25,831 bases of DNA from JAQVSH01 sp964451605 (lineage in GTDB: Bacteria > Bacteroidota > Bacteroidia > Bacteroidales > UBA4181), in contig CAYVJA010000042.1 in NCBI GenBank assembly GCA_964451605.1, forward strand, positions 1 through 25,831, in the 5' to 3' direction. Below the pieces are notes generated by a model, which had not been told where the DNA came from, did not search any database, and was given only the letters and a program-made list of their open reading frames with translations. A program made the translations under genes and the position numbers. Below, piece after piece: positions 7,498 through 16,200 of the stretch (position 1 is its first letter; each line of letters starts with the position of its first letter).

Positions 7498-9087
7498 TTA
7501 TACTAAATTAATAATCATTCTAATATCATTCTTTCCGTTAATGTCTTTAAAGCCATCAAGTTTCAGCACCACTCCGTTTTTTAAGGTCCAGGATAATATG
7601 ATATATCCGTTTTCTCTTTCGGTCTTTTCCGGTTCTACATGGGTCTTTTCTGTGACGATTTGTTCTATTTCTTTCATTTTCAACACCCGTTGTTGAAACA
7701 TGGAAGTTTTATCGCTGGTCATATTCGATGGGAAGCCTTGGCCGAATCGTACAGTTGGTATCCACTCAAGAAAGATGGCTTTAATAAGATGATTGTCTGT
7801 TGTTTCTAAGTATTCGGTTTTTTGCGTTATATAGAGATCTTCCACTTTGACAAACCGTTTGGTTTGTACATCCAGACCTAAAAAACGCTCCGGGTAATAG
7901 CCATTATGCGCACTGCTCGTTTTATCAACCTCCATATCTGTACCCTTGAAAGTTGCTTCGAGCCGGACGGCCTGCTCCATCGAAAAATTCGCAGGCCGGG
8001 TAAGAATGGTATCCAGCAATTGGCTAAACCCTTCATTACCAACATAAGGAAGTGAGTCTTGGTTGTGAATGAGATAACGGATAGCTATCTTGTTGTTCGC
8101 AATTTCCAGAAATCCATAGATATTGTTCTCCTCACGAAATTTTATAAATCGACTGCTCTTATCCAAATTCTCGCCGCGATAAGAATAATACCAGTTATAG
8201 GGTTGAAATCTCTTTCCTAAACTTTGCATCGGAATGAGTCGGGAATTCTCAATTTTACCGATGTAGGTTTGATCTTTGTCGGAATAGAGCTGAAAGAGTT
8301 GGTTGTTGGCCACAAACGATGTGATGATAGGATTATTGGGGCTTGTCGACCTATAAGGTGAGTAGGTTGTATCTTGGTACAGTGTGTGTGAACCCACAAG
8401 TGAAGTGGTTCCCTGAACAAATTTGCGGCCATTATCTGCCTCTACCGTTCTGTAGTAATAGGCCTGATCGGATGGCTTTAACTGTTTGGGGTCTTCAATG
8501 ACCCGAACCGCTACAGTACCGGTTACATAATATTTCCCATTAAGCCTGTTTATCTGGGTACCGTTGGCACCTAAGATATATTCCTTACGGGTATTCTTAT
8601 CGATAAACCATGTGGTTTCGCCGAATTCTCCAAAACTCAGATAGGTTATCGCAAAGTTTTCATCTTCATAGACTCTGTCGTCGACCTCCGATATTCTGTT
8701 CCATTTCTGTTGCGTAAGATCAAAATGAAAACTCTCATGTTCTCTATAGGTTTTCGCAATCAAACTGTCGTTTCTGATGAAAAGGTCGAAATAGCTAGCT
8801 CGATTAATCTCTTCGGGAACTTCAACCTTGCCTGTAATCTTCCCTTTGTCGGAAAAGATCAGAAAGAATGCATTCGATGGTTGGATGGCGTATAAGCTCC
8901 TTTCTTTCACATAGCATTAATAGTGGTTGTTAAACTTAACAGCATGGGTCAAATCAATTCTGGTGGCAGGTTGGGGTATGTTTTTAATGTCCAAAAAGAT
9001 GGTATCGATAGACACATCGAAAGTTTGGGCACGTAAACCTGGTTGTCCAAAAAGGACGAAAATCAAGATGACGATAATTATCTTCAT
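7498..9087 (-). pseudogene. Secreted beta-rich protein of unknown function, interrupted by an in-frame TAA
   Basis: Translation from ATG 9087 gives a signal peptide (MKIIIVILIFVLFGQPGLRA), then about 36 residues ending VKFNNHY and a TAA at 8917-8919. The same frame continues without another stop to 7498, for 529 residues with read-through. The long part starts CYVKERSLYAIQ and consists mostly of alternating short strands and turns. This resembles the six-bladed beta-propeller lipoproteins common in Bacteroidetes, but no diagnostic motif is visible, so I leave the function open. The downstream part has only a GTG (8910) as a near start and no signal peptide, so it is unlikely to be a separate gene. 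The stop is a substitution, not a frameshift. Either the gene is recently inactivated or the base is wrong. Repeat copy B lies just upstream of the ATG. Confidence 0.6.
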
Positions 9088-9115
9088 GACAGAATCATTT
9101 TGTCAATACCAACAA

Positions 9116-9186
9116 CCAAATTACAAATATTTTGGATAGATTATCTTATAGGTTTTTATGTTTTAGAACATATTGAGCCTATCCAA
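9116..9186 (-). repeat. Dispersed intergenic repeat, copy B (partner at 355-425)
   Basis: Positions 9116-9145 match 355-384 with one mismatch. A weaker match extends through TTGAGCC (9173-9179) to about 9186. On the minus strand it ends 28 bases before the ATG at 9087, a position suited to carrying the promoter of that gene. Confidence 0.55.
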
Positions 9187-9270
9187 CGCCCTGTGTAGAC
9201 ACCAGTGCGGCAATAAAAACAAATGAAAATATACTCAATGCAAGATTTGCCGATTTTGTCATCTCTATGA

Positions 9271-10224
9271 TTATCCATTACTCATGCGTGTCTGATCGTT
9301 CAGCCAAGTCGTTAGTTTTTTCACGATGGCTTTTGTAGCAGGTACCGGTATCTGGAGATTGTCTCCATATCGAATAACGGTTCCCCCAAAGATATCTACT
9401 TCGTTTATTCTACCTTTCGATTCAACATCTCGTTGAAACGAAGTCTTTGTGTGGTATGGAAATTGTTTCGCTTTGTGTAACGAAATGGCAACAATCTCAG
9501 AACTCAATGGAATGCGTAATCGTTTTGCGATGCTTTCGATTTCATACATGATGGATTTTGTAATCAGGCTCAATTCCGAATCCTCGAGTATCGCACCCAG
9601 TGTTTTATCGTATGTGGCTGCTACCAATCCATAAGCAGCAATAAACATGAACTTTTCCCATATCGCCACTTGCACGTTCTCTTCCCATGCGAAACTAATC
9701 TTAGCCTCCTGCAAAATCGTCAAGAGGTATTCGGGATAGAACTCCGGAAACCTGGGGTCGGCCCCAAGTACAATCTTACTGTTTCCCCCGTTTTGCAGAA
9801 TCACTCCGGGGCTCTCGATATGGGTTCCGATGTAGACACATGAGGACAGCACGATGGCGGTGGAAAGATGTGCCCTGATTCTGTCATATATATCAACGCC
9901 ATTCAACAACGGCAGCACGATAGAACCGGGATGGGTAATCGTTGCAAGATCTTGAGCGGCAGAAGCCAGATCGTACCCCTTTACCGATAAAACAATGATA
10001 TCGCAAATGGGCAGATCGGATATGGTATCGGTACAGATAGATGGCGATACATTCACCATCTCGGCTCCACCACTCTTTTTAAGCGTTAACCCACTCCGGC
10101 AGATGGCCTCCTTGTGTGCACCTCTTGCAACGAAGCAAAGGGTATGCGCTAAAGCAAATCGGTGCGCAATCAGCGCACCGAAATAGCCTCCAACCCCGCC
10201 AACGCCATAAAAACAGATATTCAT
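9271..10224 (-). CDS. panE: 2-dehydropantoate 2-reductase (ketopantoate reductase)
   Basis: A cytoplasmic enzyme that reduces 2-dehydropantoate to pantoate with NADPH in pantothenate/CoA synthesis. The Rossmann start is MNICFYGVGGVGGYFGA with the GxGxxG pattern. The middle contains LSVKGYDL and LPLLNGVD, the substrate/cofactor segments of the ApbA/PanE family. The C-terminal helical domain includes KFMFIAAYGLVAATYDK and the conserved S-[SF]-x-x-D motif as KTSFQRDVESKGRINEVD. The ATG at 10224 places the Rossmann strand at the N-terminus, as in the family. An upstream TTG at 10260 would add twelve non-conserved residues. The stop of the preceding gene (10263) is 38 bases away, so the two are probably co-transcribed. 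About 317 residues, normal length. Many genomes carry several PanE paralogues, so the exact substrate is likely but not certain. Confidence 0.88.
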   Translation of the reverse strand: MNICFYGVGGVGGYFGALIAHRFALAHTLCFVARGAHKEAICRSGLTLKKSGGAEMVNVSPSICTDTISDLPICDIIVLSVKGYDLASAAQDLATITHPGSIVLPLLNGVDIYDRIRAHLSTAIVLSSCVYIGTHIESPGVILQNGGNSKIVLGADPRFPEFYPEYLLTILQEAKISFAWEENVQVAIWEKFMFIAAYGLVAATYDKTLGAILEDSELSLITKSIMYEIESIAKRLRIPLSSEIVAISLHKAKQFPYHTKTSFQRDVESKGRINEVDIFGGTVIRYGDNLQIPVPATKAIVKKLTTWLNDQTRMSNG

Positions 10225-10262
10225 GCGCGGTATCTGGTTGCCTGTATGTATGCCAGGCAAGG

Positions 10263-10895
10263 TTAATTATTGTTTGCCGTCTCTCCTACCCCTCTGATGA
10301 CAATGGGATAAGCTTTGCTCAGATTATCCTTGGTCTTGGTAAGCACCCGAATCACATTCACATGTAGGTTCTCCTTTGCATCGTCGAGCTTTTGCACCTC
10401 AATTTTTAGGATATAGTTCTCGTCGACCAAAAAATTATCGTAATCGCCCGTAACAAGGCTATTATTGATATAAAAAATGGAAGGCGAAGGCAGTTCGTAT
10501 TTCGTTCTTAACGCCGACAAGGAGATGCTTGCCGGGGCATAACCGGCCTTCATGAAAATCTGCATGCTACCCTTATACTTAATCCCATCAACTATCACCT
10601 CCCTATTGTCGGCTCGAACACTATCGATGGCAAAATCATTTACCGCAAAAAATGCCGTCTGGGATATAAACTTCCCATTCACGAAACATGCAGTTTCACC
10701 GAGGGGACCCACGGTATCTGCCTTCGAGACCCAAAGGGGCTTATCGAGTTTTGCTGCATAATAATCCCCCAGTGCATTCGTGCTTTTTTCGCCCACCTTT
10801 TTAACAACTACTACTTTCTCCTCTTTATCCTGATTCTCCTGCCCGAAAGCCGATAACGTGCAAAAAGCGATTGCTACACATGCCAATAGTTTCAT
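10263..10895 (-). CDS. Small secreted protein of unknown function
   Basis: A 210-residue protein with a signal peptide (MKLLACVAIAFCTLSAFG, cleavage near FGQ) followed by a charged linker EEKVVVVKKVGEK. The mature part has recurring strands such as CFVNGKFIS and IFYINNSLVTGDY. These resemble the short beta-segments of plug-like or carboxypeptidase-regulatory domains in Bacteroidetes envelope proteins, though no family-defining motif is visible. It lies between the GH10 gene (72 bp upstream) and panE (38 bp downstream), all on the minus strand, and may be co-expressed with the xylanase. I do not recognise the family. The signal peptide and intact frame make it a real gene. Confidence 0.75.
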   Translation of the reverse strand: MKLLACVAIAFCTLSAFGQENQDKEEKVVVVKKVGEKSTNALGDYYAAKLDKPLWVSKADTVGPLGETACFVNGKFISQTAFFAVNDFAIDSVRADNREVIVDGIKYKGSMQIFMKAGYAPASISLSALRTKYELPSPSIFYINNSLVTGDYDNFLVDENYILKIEVQKLDDAKENLHVNVIRVLTKTKDNLSKAYPIVIRGVGETANNN

Positions 10896-10967
10896 AATCA
10901 GTAATTTTAAGTGACTAACTCAGATACAACTGACAATACAAATGGATATGACGGGTATTACTTGGTA

Positions 10968-12218
10968 TTACTTTGCTTTACTTACCTCTATAACGGCATC
11001 GAATGCCGGTTTGGCTTTCAACTGGCCGTCGAACAACAGGGCATCCTGTCCTCTGCGCCACGAACGGGTATCGCTAAGTCCCCAGAAGGTTACACGGTCG
11101 ATTACTTTTTCATGACGCATAAAGATTTCGAACAACTTTTTGTACACCTCGGCCTGTTTCTGATAGTTCTCAGCCGGGATTTTTCTTTCGCCCTGAGCTA
11201 CGCCAAAAGCACCGCTGTTATCGCCGGTCGAAGTCACGTCGAGTTCGGTAATAGAGACTTTCAGNNNNNNNNNNTAATTTTCAATGTCTTTCTCCACGTC
11301 TGCAAGGTTGGTGTCAAGATGCCAATGGCCCTGAATGCCTACTCCGGTAATGGGTGCACCTTCGGCAATGAGACGTTTGAGCAGCAGCATGGAGCTGGCA
11401 TGTTTGCCTTTGTTTTCGACGGCACCCTGCTCAATGTTGTAGTCGTTGTAATAGAGTTGCGCATTGGGGTCGGCCTCATGAGCCCACTTGAAGGCGAGGG
11501 TAAGTACCTCGGGGCCTACAGACTTATACCAACTGAAGGTGCGGAGATTCTCGGTAGTACCGTCGCCGCCGTCGGCAATCGATTCATTGAAGACATCCCA
11601 ACCGATAATACGTCCTTTGTATCGACCCACAACTGTCATGATATGGTTTTTGAGACGTTCCAGAACCACCTCTTTGCTGGCTTGCGGACCTGTCGGCATG
11701 CCACGACCTCCGCCAAAACCTTGTCTGTTGGGGCGCTGGCCGGGTGCACCCGGAGCAGCAGCCTGCGTATTGGCCTGGGTATTTGCCTGTGCAGCAGCCT
11801 GTGCAGCGGCCTGTTCGGCTGCAAATGCAGCTTGCGCCTCGGGGCTGTTATCCTGAAAGAACCATGGAGCCGTTTGTGCATGCCAGCCTAAGGTGTGCCC
11901 CCAAACTTTAATGCCGTTCTTTTCGCACCAATCTACCATGGCATCGGTAGTCACAAAGTTATATGTATCTTCCGAAGGATGAATGGGTTGCGGCTTCATG
12001 CAATTCTCCGGAGTAATCACATTGTAATGCAGTTTAATACTCGCTGCTTCGGCATCGTTGACGGAGGTAAGATCGTTGGCGGCTCCAATAAGAAATTTTC
12101 CGGCATATGCATCTTTCAACGATTTCTGCGATGCGATATCGGCAACGTTCTGGCCGAATGCGGAAGCAGCAAAAGCTACTAGAAGAACAAAGCTGCTAAT
12201 CAGGTTTTTAGTAATCAT
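10968..12218 (-). CDS. GH10 endo-1,4-beta-xylanase with an Ala/Gln/Gly-rich insertion
   Basis: A 416-codon secreted xylanase cutting internal beta-1,4-xylosyl bonds. The signal peptide is residues 1-22 (MITKNLISSFVLLVAFAASAFG). The barrel shows NVITPENCMKP (66-76), GHTLGWHAQTAPWF (107-120), WDVFNES with acid/base Glu212, and ITELDV with nucleophile Glu325. The motif VTFWGLSDTRSWR (376-388) closes the active site. Between the third strand region (WFFQD, to 123) and KEVVLERLKNHI (182-193) sits a low-complexity stretch, residues about 126-180: first Ala/Gln repeats, then Gly/Pro/Arg-rich sequence. Most GH10 enzymes have only a short loop here. A ten-N gap falls at residues 315-318, just before LKVSITELDV, where homologues have about five residues. 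Otherwise the frame is intact and the gene should encode an active enzyme. Confidence 0.92.
   Translation of the reverse strand: MITKNLISSFVLLVAFAASAFGQNVADIASQKSLKDAYAGKFLIGAANDLTSVNDAEAASIKLHYNVITPENCMKPQPIHPSEDTYNFVTTDAMVDWCEKNGIKVWGHTLGWHAQTAPWFFQDNSPEAQAAFAAEQAAAQAAAQANTQANTQAAAPGAPGQRPNRQGFGGGRGMPTGPQASKEVVLERLKNHIMTVVGRYKGRIIGWDVFNESIADGGDGTTENLRTFSWYKSVGPEVLTLAFKWAHEADPNAQLYYNDYNIEQGAVENKGKHASSMLLLKRLIAEGAPITGVGIQGHWHLDTNLADVEKDIENXXXXLKVSITELDVTSTGDNSGAFGVAQGERKIPAENYQKQAEVYKKLFEIFMRHEKVIDRVTFWGLSDTRSWRRGQDALLFDGQLKAKPAFDAVIEVSKAK
11265..11274. other. Assembly gap (10 N) inside the GH10 gene
   Basis: Ten Ns lie between codons for DIEN and LKVSITELDV. Homologous GH10 proteins carry a short F/Y-A-S-L-G-like segment here, so roughly 12-15 bases are expected. 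The frame is preserved with the N run counted as ten. Confidence 0.9.
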
Positions 12219-12385
12219 GACGGGTGGGGTGTTATAGAATGAAGTTATTATAGGGGTAAATGTAATATTTTCCTTCTTTAGTTTTTATAGAGCACAGATA
12301 GAATAGAAAGAATATTTCGGACTTTTTGTGAGGTGTCCCGGAAAGGAGTATCAATTATCCTAGCAGTATTGTGATTTCTTCATAT

Positions 12386-14581
12386 TCATGATGTTAACAC
12401 TTTTGGAATGGAGAACTTAAACGTACTACCTACCCCCTTTTCACTTTCAACCCAAATTTTCCCATTATGTCTTTCAATAAAGTCGCTGCATATCAGTAAA
12501 CCTAAACCGGAACCTTTCTCTCCGGCCGTTCCGGGTGTGGAGTAATTCACTTTGGGATTGAACAACCGTTCTACCACTTCGGGGGCCATTCCCACCCCTT
12601 CGTCTTGTATGCAAACGGTAAATGAAGAGAGCTCCTCCTGCAACGAGAGATGAATATTCCCTCCGCTTTTGGTGAACTTTATAGCATTGGTCAGTAAGTT
12701 GCGGATTACGGTCATAATCATGTTCTTATCCATACAAATGAGTTGCGGATCCGGAATTTGATTATGGATAAATATCTCTTTCTTTTTTGCCATTTCCGAA
12801 ACCAATGCCATGTTCATATCTACAATCTGATGAAGGTCGGTATCTTCCGGCTGAAAAACAATTTCGTTTTGCTGACTTTTTGCCCACAACAAAAGATTTT
12901 CTAACAGCTCGAAAGTGGTTGTGGTAGAAGACAACAGTACTTTCAACGACTCTTTCAGGTAGTGTGTGTCTTCATAATCCGGATCGTCAATCAATACTTC
13001 AAGGAATGATCTCATACTGCCGATCGGTCCGCGGAGATCGTGCCCAATGATAGAGAACAACCTGTTTTTGGTATCGTTGAGCTCTTTTAGTTTTTTCTGA
13101 CTTTCAATGAGCGCGATTTCTGCCAGTTTTTTGGCTGTAACATCTTGTTTGATAGCTACAAGGTTAATGGTCTCACCCTTTTCGTTTAGAATGGGAGCAA
13201 TCGTAGCTGTCTCCCAGAAAAAGGATCCGTCTTTACGCCTGTTGTAAATCTCACCGGTCCAGGTTCTCCCCGACATGATCGTATTCCACATCTCTTGGTA
13301 GAACTCCCTGGAATGAAAGCCCGAATGTAAAATACTCGGATTTTTACCGATTGCCTCCTCGTTAGAGTATCCGGTGATGGTCGAAAACTGCTGGTTTGCA
13401 TATTCAATCCGTCCTGTCAAATCGGTAATTACAATCGCGGCAGGATTTTATGATACCGCCGCCGACAGTTTGAGTATGGTTTCCTGCGATTGCAATTGTT
13501 CGGTAATATCCCTGACCCAGGAAACAATGAGGGGCTCATTTCCCTTCCACCTGATCAGTTCGCTGGAGATCAAACTGTCGATAACATGGCCAGCCTTCAG
13601 ACTCTTTAGCTTTACCCCTTTGTTGCGAACACGGCCTCTCTCCATAAGCTCGCGGATAATCTCATCTCGCTGTGTTGGATCGGCGTATAATGCGGCAAAA
13701 TTCGCCCCGCTAAACTCCTCCTTCGACGCAATTCCATGAAATGAAAGACCGGCAGGATTACAATCGATTACATCACCCTTAAGTGTACCTAACGCGATGA
13801 TGTCGGGCGATAACTCGAAAATAAGCCTGAATTTTGTTTGATTGTGTTCGGCATCGGCCTTCGCCTTCTCCAACTCCCCGAATTGCAACGAAATTTTCTT
13901 ATTGATGGCAAAGAAAGAGACGAACACAAACAAGCTCAACAGAACAATGAGTGCGAATTTGGAGAGAAGCAACAGGCGGTTCGCTTTCGAGGTTTTATCC
14001 ACATCCCGTTGCGTTCGTTCCTCAACCATCCGGATACATTCGTCGATGGGTGCCATGATGGCGCGTTTGCTTTGCAGATAGCGCTCATCATAGAGTAATT
14101 GGTGTGCCAGCAAGGAATCGGGGCGCCCTTTCACGGTAAATTCGCCCACACTATCGGTAAACAATCCTTGTAGAGCATGAATGGCAACCTTCTCGACAGC
14201 GGCTAATTGGTTAGATTTTTGTTCTGCCTCTTGGAGTTTGGCCAATTCCGCCTGCGTAAAGCCCAGTTTTCTGGCACTGTCCTGCAGAGAAATCTGTATC
14301 CCGTTTTCTGCAGCTCTTTTACCATCCCGGATGTCCAGCACCTCATAATATCTGTTCTTCCATATTGTATCGCCGGTTTCAATAAAGAATCTACAGAATG
14401 TTGTCAAATCGTTAGAGCTTCTTCTTAATTGTTCCGAGATAACTAACGATTTGTATTTAACCTCGTTACTTTCCACAAGTGCACCATGATTCCGATACAT
14501 AAGTATAGAAAGGATGATCAAGAGCACCAGTAGCACAATAATAACAGAATAAACTCTGGAAAACAGAATCTTTAATTTCAT
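12386..14581 (-). pseudogene. Membrane PAS-PAS sensor histidine kinase interrupted by TAA
   Basis: One frame of 731 codons with a single internal TAA at 13448-13450. The N-terminal part has TM1 (about residues 9-29), a roughly 170-residue helical extracytoplasmic sensor, TM2 (202-226) and a PAS domain (about 247-365). After the stop come a second PAS (NPAAIVITDLTGRIEYANQ), the HisKA box IIGHDLRGPIGS with phospho-acceptor near codon 514, and HATPase motifs NLLTNAIKFTKSGG, QDEGVGMAP and GSGLGLLICSDFIERH. In related PAS domains the junction reads A-A-V-x-Q-[NS]-P, so TAA most likely replaces a CAA Gln codon. The distal half has only a TTG (13420) as start and would begin inside PAS2, so it is not a natural separate gene. 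No response regulator is adjacent. Either a fresh nonsense mutation or one wrong base. Confidence 0.85.
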
Positions 14582-14622
14582 GGCGCAAGTGAATTAGGAC
14601 TTACAAAGTACAGAGAGCCCAT

Positions 14623-14843
14623 CTACTCGTTAGGCTTCATAAACTGCATTAATTGCCGGTCGTGGTTAGTAACCACTCTGCAGGTATTGTCGAAAATAAG
14701 GGTTGCTCCGTTTTGCGGAGTATAGATTTCCCATTGGAGCAGCACTCCCTCAATATAGGAATTGCCGGCTTTGGTTGATAAGCCATAAAACTCAACCCGG
14801 AAAAAATACACAGGATGGCAACAAGGTTGGTAATGAGTTGCAT
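14623..14843 (-). pseudogene. Small secreted protein, probably frameshifted
   Basis: Translation from ATG 14843 gives a convincing signal-like N-terminus (MQLITNLVAILCIFSGLSFMA), but the continuation in that frame is poor. The neighbouring frame ends in a much more protein-like tail (EGVLLQWEIYTPQNG, then LIFDNTCRVV, ending MKPNE). Adding one T to the T6 run after codon 12 (+ strand AAAAAA near 14803-14808) joins the two into about 73 residues. A well-placed promoter at 14872-14903 supports the 14843 start. No family recognised. The frameshift may be genuine slippage or a homopolymer sequencing error; non-coding DNA is a weaker alternative. Confidence 0.35.
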
Positions 14844-14871
14844 AGTAGTAAAGTTTCTGTAGTAGTATATG

Positions 14872-14909
14872 CAAATATAGTTGCGATGCCGGAATATTGG
14901 AAATTCCGG
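14872..14909 (-). promoter_or_regulatory. Bacteroidetes-type promoter overlapping an inverted repeat
   Basis: On the minus strand, TATATTTG (14879 to 14872) matches the -7 consensus TAnnTTTG exactly. It is preceded 20 bases upstream by TTTC (14903-14900), three of four matches to the -33 TTTG. The -33 half lies inside an inverted repeat, CCGGAAT-7 nt-ATTCCGG (14889-14909), which could be an operator or the rsgA transcript end. The small ORF starts 29 bases downstream of the -7 box. Confidence 0.5.
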
Positions 14910-14953
14910 AACATCATTGTTTCAGGACCCTTGAAGCAGGGGGAAAATCCTGG

Positions 14954-16015
14954 TTACAATTTGCGCATATCCTTTTTATAGTTCTTAAGCATCTTCCCAA
15001 AATCTTTCTCTTTTTTTCGTCTTTCAACAACCGATGCGTCGAAATGCGCTTTCTCTCTCTCCATTTTCAAGAAATTCTCATAGAAAGCTTGGTCTATATC
15101 GCCTTTTTCAACGGCTTCCATTACCGCACAACCCCTCTCACCGGTGTGGGTACAATCCTTGAATTTACACTGTTGCGCATATTCGAAAATCAAGTCGAAG
15201 GTAATGGCCAATCCGCCGGTTGCATCAGCTATACCCACCTCTCTCATCCCCGGATTATCAATAATGATTCCACCGCTTTCCAGGACAATGAGTTCTCTGT
15301 AACTGGTCACGTGCCGCCCCTTGTGGGTGCTTTGGCTGATGGAACCTGTACGCATCAGCGATTGACCGCAAAGACGATTCAACAGCGAAGATTTTCCCAC
15401 CCCCGAAGAGCCCAGCAGGCAATAGGTTTTGGCTTTTTCTATCAAGGCAGCCAGTTTGTCGAAGCCCTCCTGCCGTTGGGTAGTAAGGGTAAGAACAGGT
15501 ATAGGCCCGACCCGGGCCTTGATGATTTCTACCCTTTCGGAAACGCTCTCTTCATCGAGCAGATCTATCTTACTGAGCACTATGATGGGGCTTACCTTTG
15601 CTGCATGGCAGATGGTGAGGTATCTCTCCAGCCGGTTCAGATTGAAATCCCTGTCGGCAGCCTGTACCAACAAGGCGTAATCTATATTGACGGCAATGAT
15701 TTGTATCTCGCCGAATTTTCCGACGGCTTCTCTGTAAATGACCGACGTTCTGGGCAGGATGCTGTGAATAATCGAAAAATCGGCATCGTAGATTGTCAAT
15801 GCTACCCAATCGCCAACTGCCGGAAAATCCTCTCGTCCTTTTGAGGAAAATCGCAAATTCCCGGTGATTTCGGCTTCAAATTCGCCTTTTTCAGTTTTTA
15901 CGATATATCTCTCCTTATGTTCGGAGATCACTCTCCCCACCTCAAATGCTGTGAGATGATTCTCTATCCTGAACGCTTCGAGCTGGCGGGTATATCCTAA
16001 TTCTTCCAGAGTCAT
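14954..16015 (-). CDS. rsgA: Ribosome small-subunit-dependent GTPase A
   Basis: A cytoplasmic assembly GTPase that checks late 30S subunit maturation and is stimulated by the ribosome. The order of motifs is circularly permuted, as expected: an N-terminal OB-fold (about 25-95, with FPAVGDWVAL at 64-73), G4 as LSKIDLLD (147-154), then G1 GSSGVGKSS (202-210) and G3 DNPGMREVG (253-261). The C-terminal zinc motif is C-x4-C-x-H-x5-C (Cys283, Cys288, His290, Cys296). Length 353 with a Lys-rich tail, normal for the family. The ATG at 16015 overlaps the TGA of the preceding small ORF (ATGA), so translation is probably coupled. It is the last gene of a four-gene minus-strand run starting with a TfoX-like gene. 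Confidence 0.95.
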   Translation of the reverse strand: MTLEELGYTRQLEAFRIENHLTAFEVGRVISEHKERYIVKTEKGEFEAEITGNLRFSSKGREDFPAVGDWVALTIYDADFSIIHSILPRTSVIYREAVGKFGEIQIIAVNIDYALLVQAADRDFNLNRLERYLTICHAAKVSPIIVLSKIDLLDEESVSERVEIIKARVGPIPVLTLTTQRQEGFDKLAALIEKAKTYCLLGSSGVGKSSLLNRLCGQSLMRTGSISQSTHKGRHVTSYRELIVLESGGIIIDNPGMREVGIADATGGLAITFDLIFEYAQQCKFKDCTHTGERGCAVMEAVEKGDIDQAFYENFLKMEREKAHFDASVVERRKKEKDFGKMLKNYKKDMRKL

Positions 16016-16199
16016 TGCCGCATTCTATTAGAGGAGTCAATTACATCCTTTTCCCATTGCATCAGCATGGCCAACAGACTGTTGTACTCCTCGGCGAAGG
16101 CTCCGTCAAGAGGCCCGAACCGGATTGCATAGTCTGTAAAACATTGTCTGGCTTTAGGGTTGACAGGGGCTTAACGAGGTCGGTTTTCAATATCTTCAT
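16012..16199 (-). pseudogene. Small ORF between the unknown gene and rsgA, needing a +1 correction
   Basis: The ATG at 16199 opens one nucleotide after the stop of the upstream gene and gives MKILKTDLVKP. The following frame then fails, while the adjacent frame gives a clean helical sequence (RQCFTDYAIRFGPLDGAFAE, then EYNSLLAMLMQWEKDV) ending at TGA 16012-16014, which overlaps the rsgA start. The span is 188 bases, one short of 63 codons. Adding one C to the CCCC run at codons 11-12 restores a 62-residue protein. The perfect fit at both ends argues that a real gene occupies the space. I do not recognise the family. The missing base is either a true mutation or a homopolymer error. Confidence 0.55.
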
Positions 16200-16200
16200 A

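Noticed and set aside
10911..11891. Long + strand open frame of about 326 codons
   Set aside because: It lies antisense to the GH10 gene, spans the N gap and has no recognisable domain, while the minus strand carries catalytic GH10 motifs.
1849..12218. Complete polysaccharide-utilisation locus
   Set aside because: No SusC/SusD pair, hybrid two-component sensor or sugar transporter is present; only scattered CAZymes.
8917..13450. Recoding of TAA as an amino acid
   Set aside because: Other genes here, such as the ATPase, end normally at TAA, and only two genes have internal TAA codons. Mutation or base error is simpler.
14897..15844. Long + strand open frame of about 315 codons
   Set aside because: Antisense shadow of rsgA, whose GTPase and zinc motifs are all on the minus strand.
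16160..16172. Programmed ribosomal frameshift in the small ORF
   Set aside because: No X-XXY-YYZ slippery heptamer or obvious stimulatory structure; a missing base in a C run is the simpler reading.
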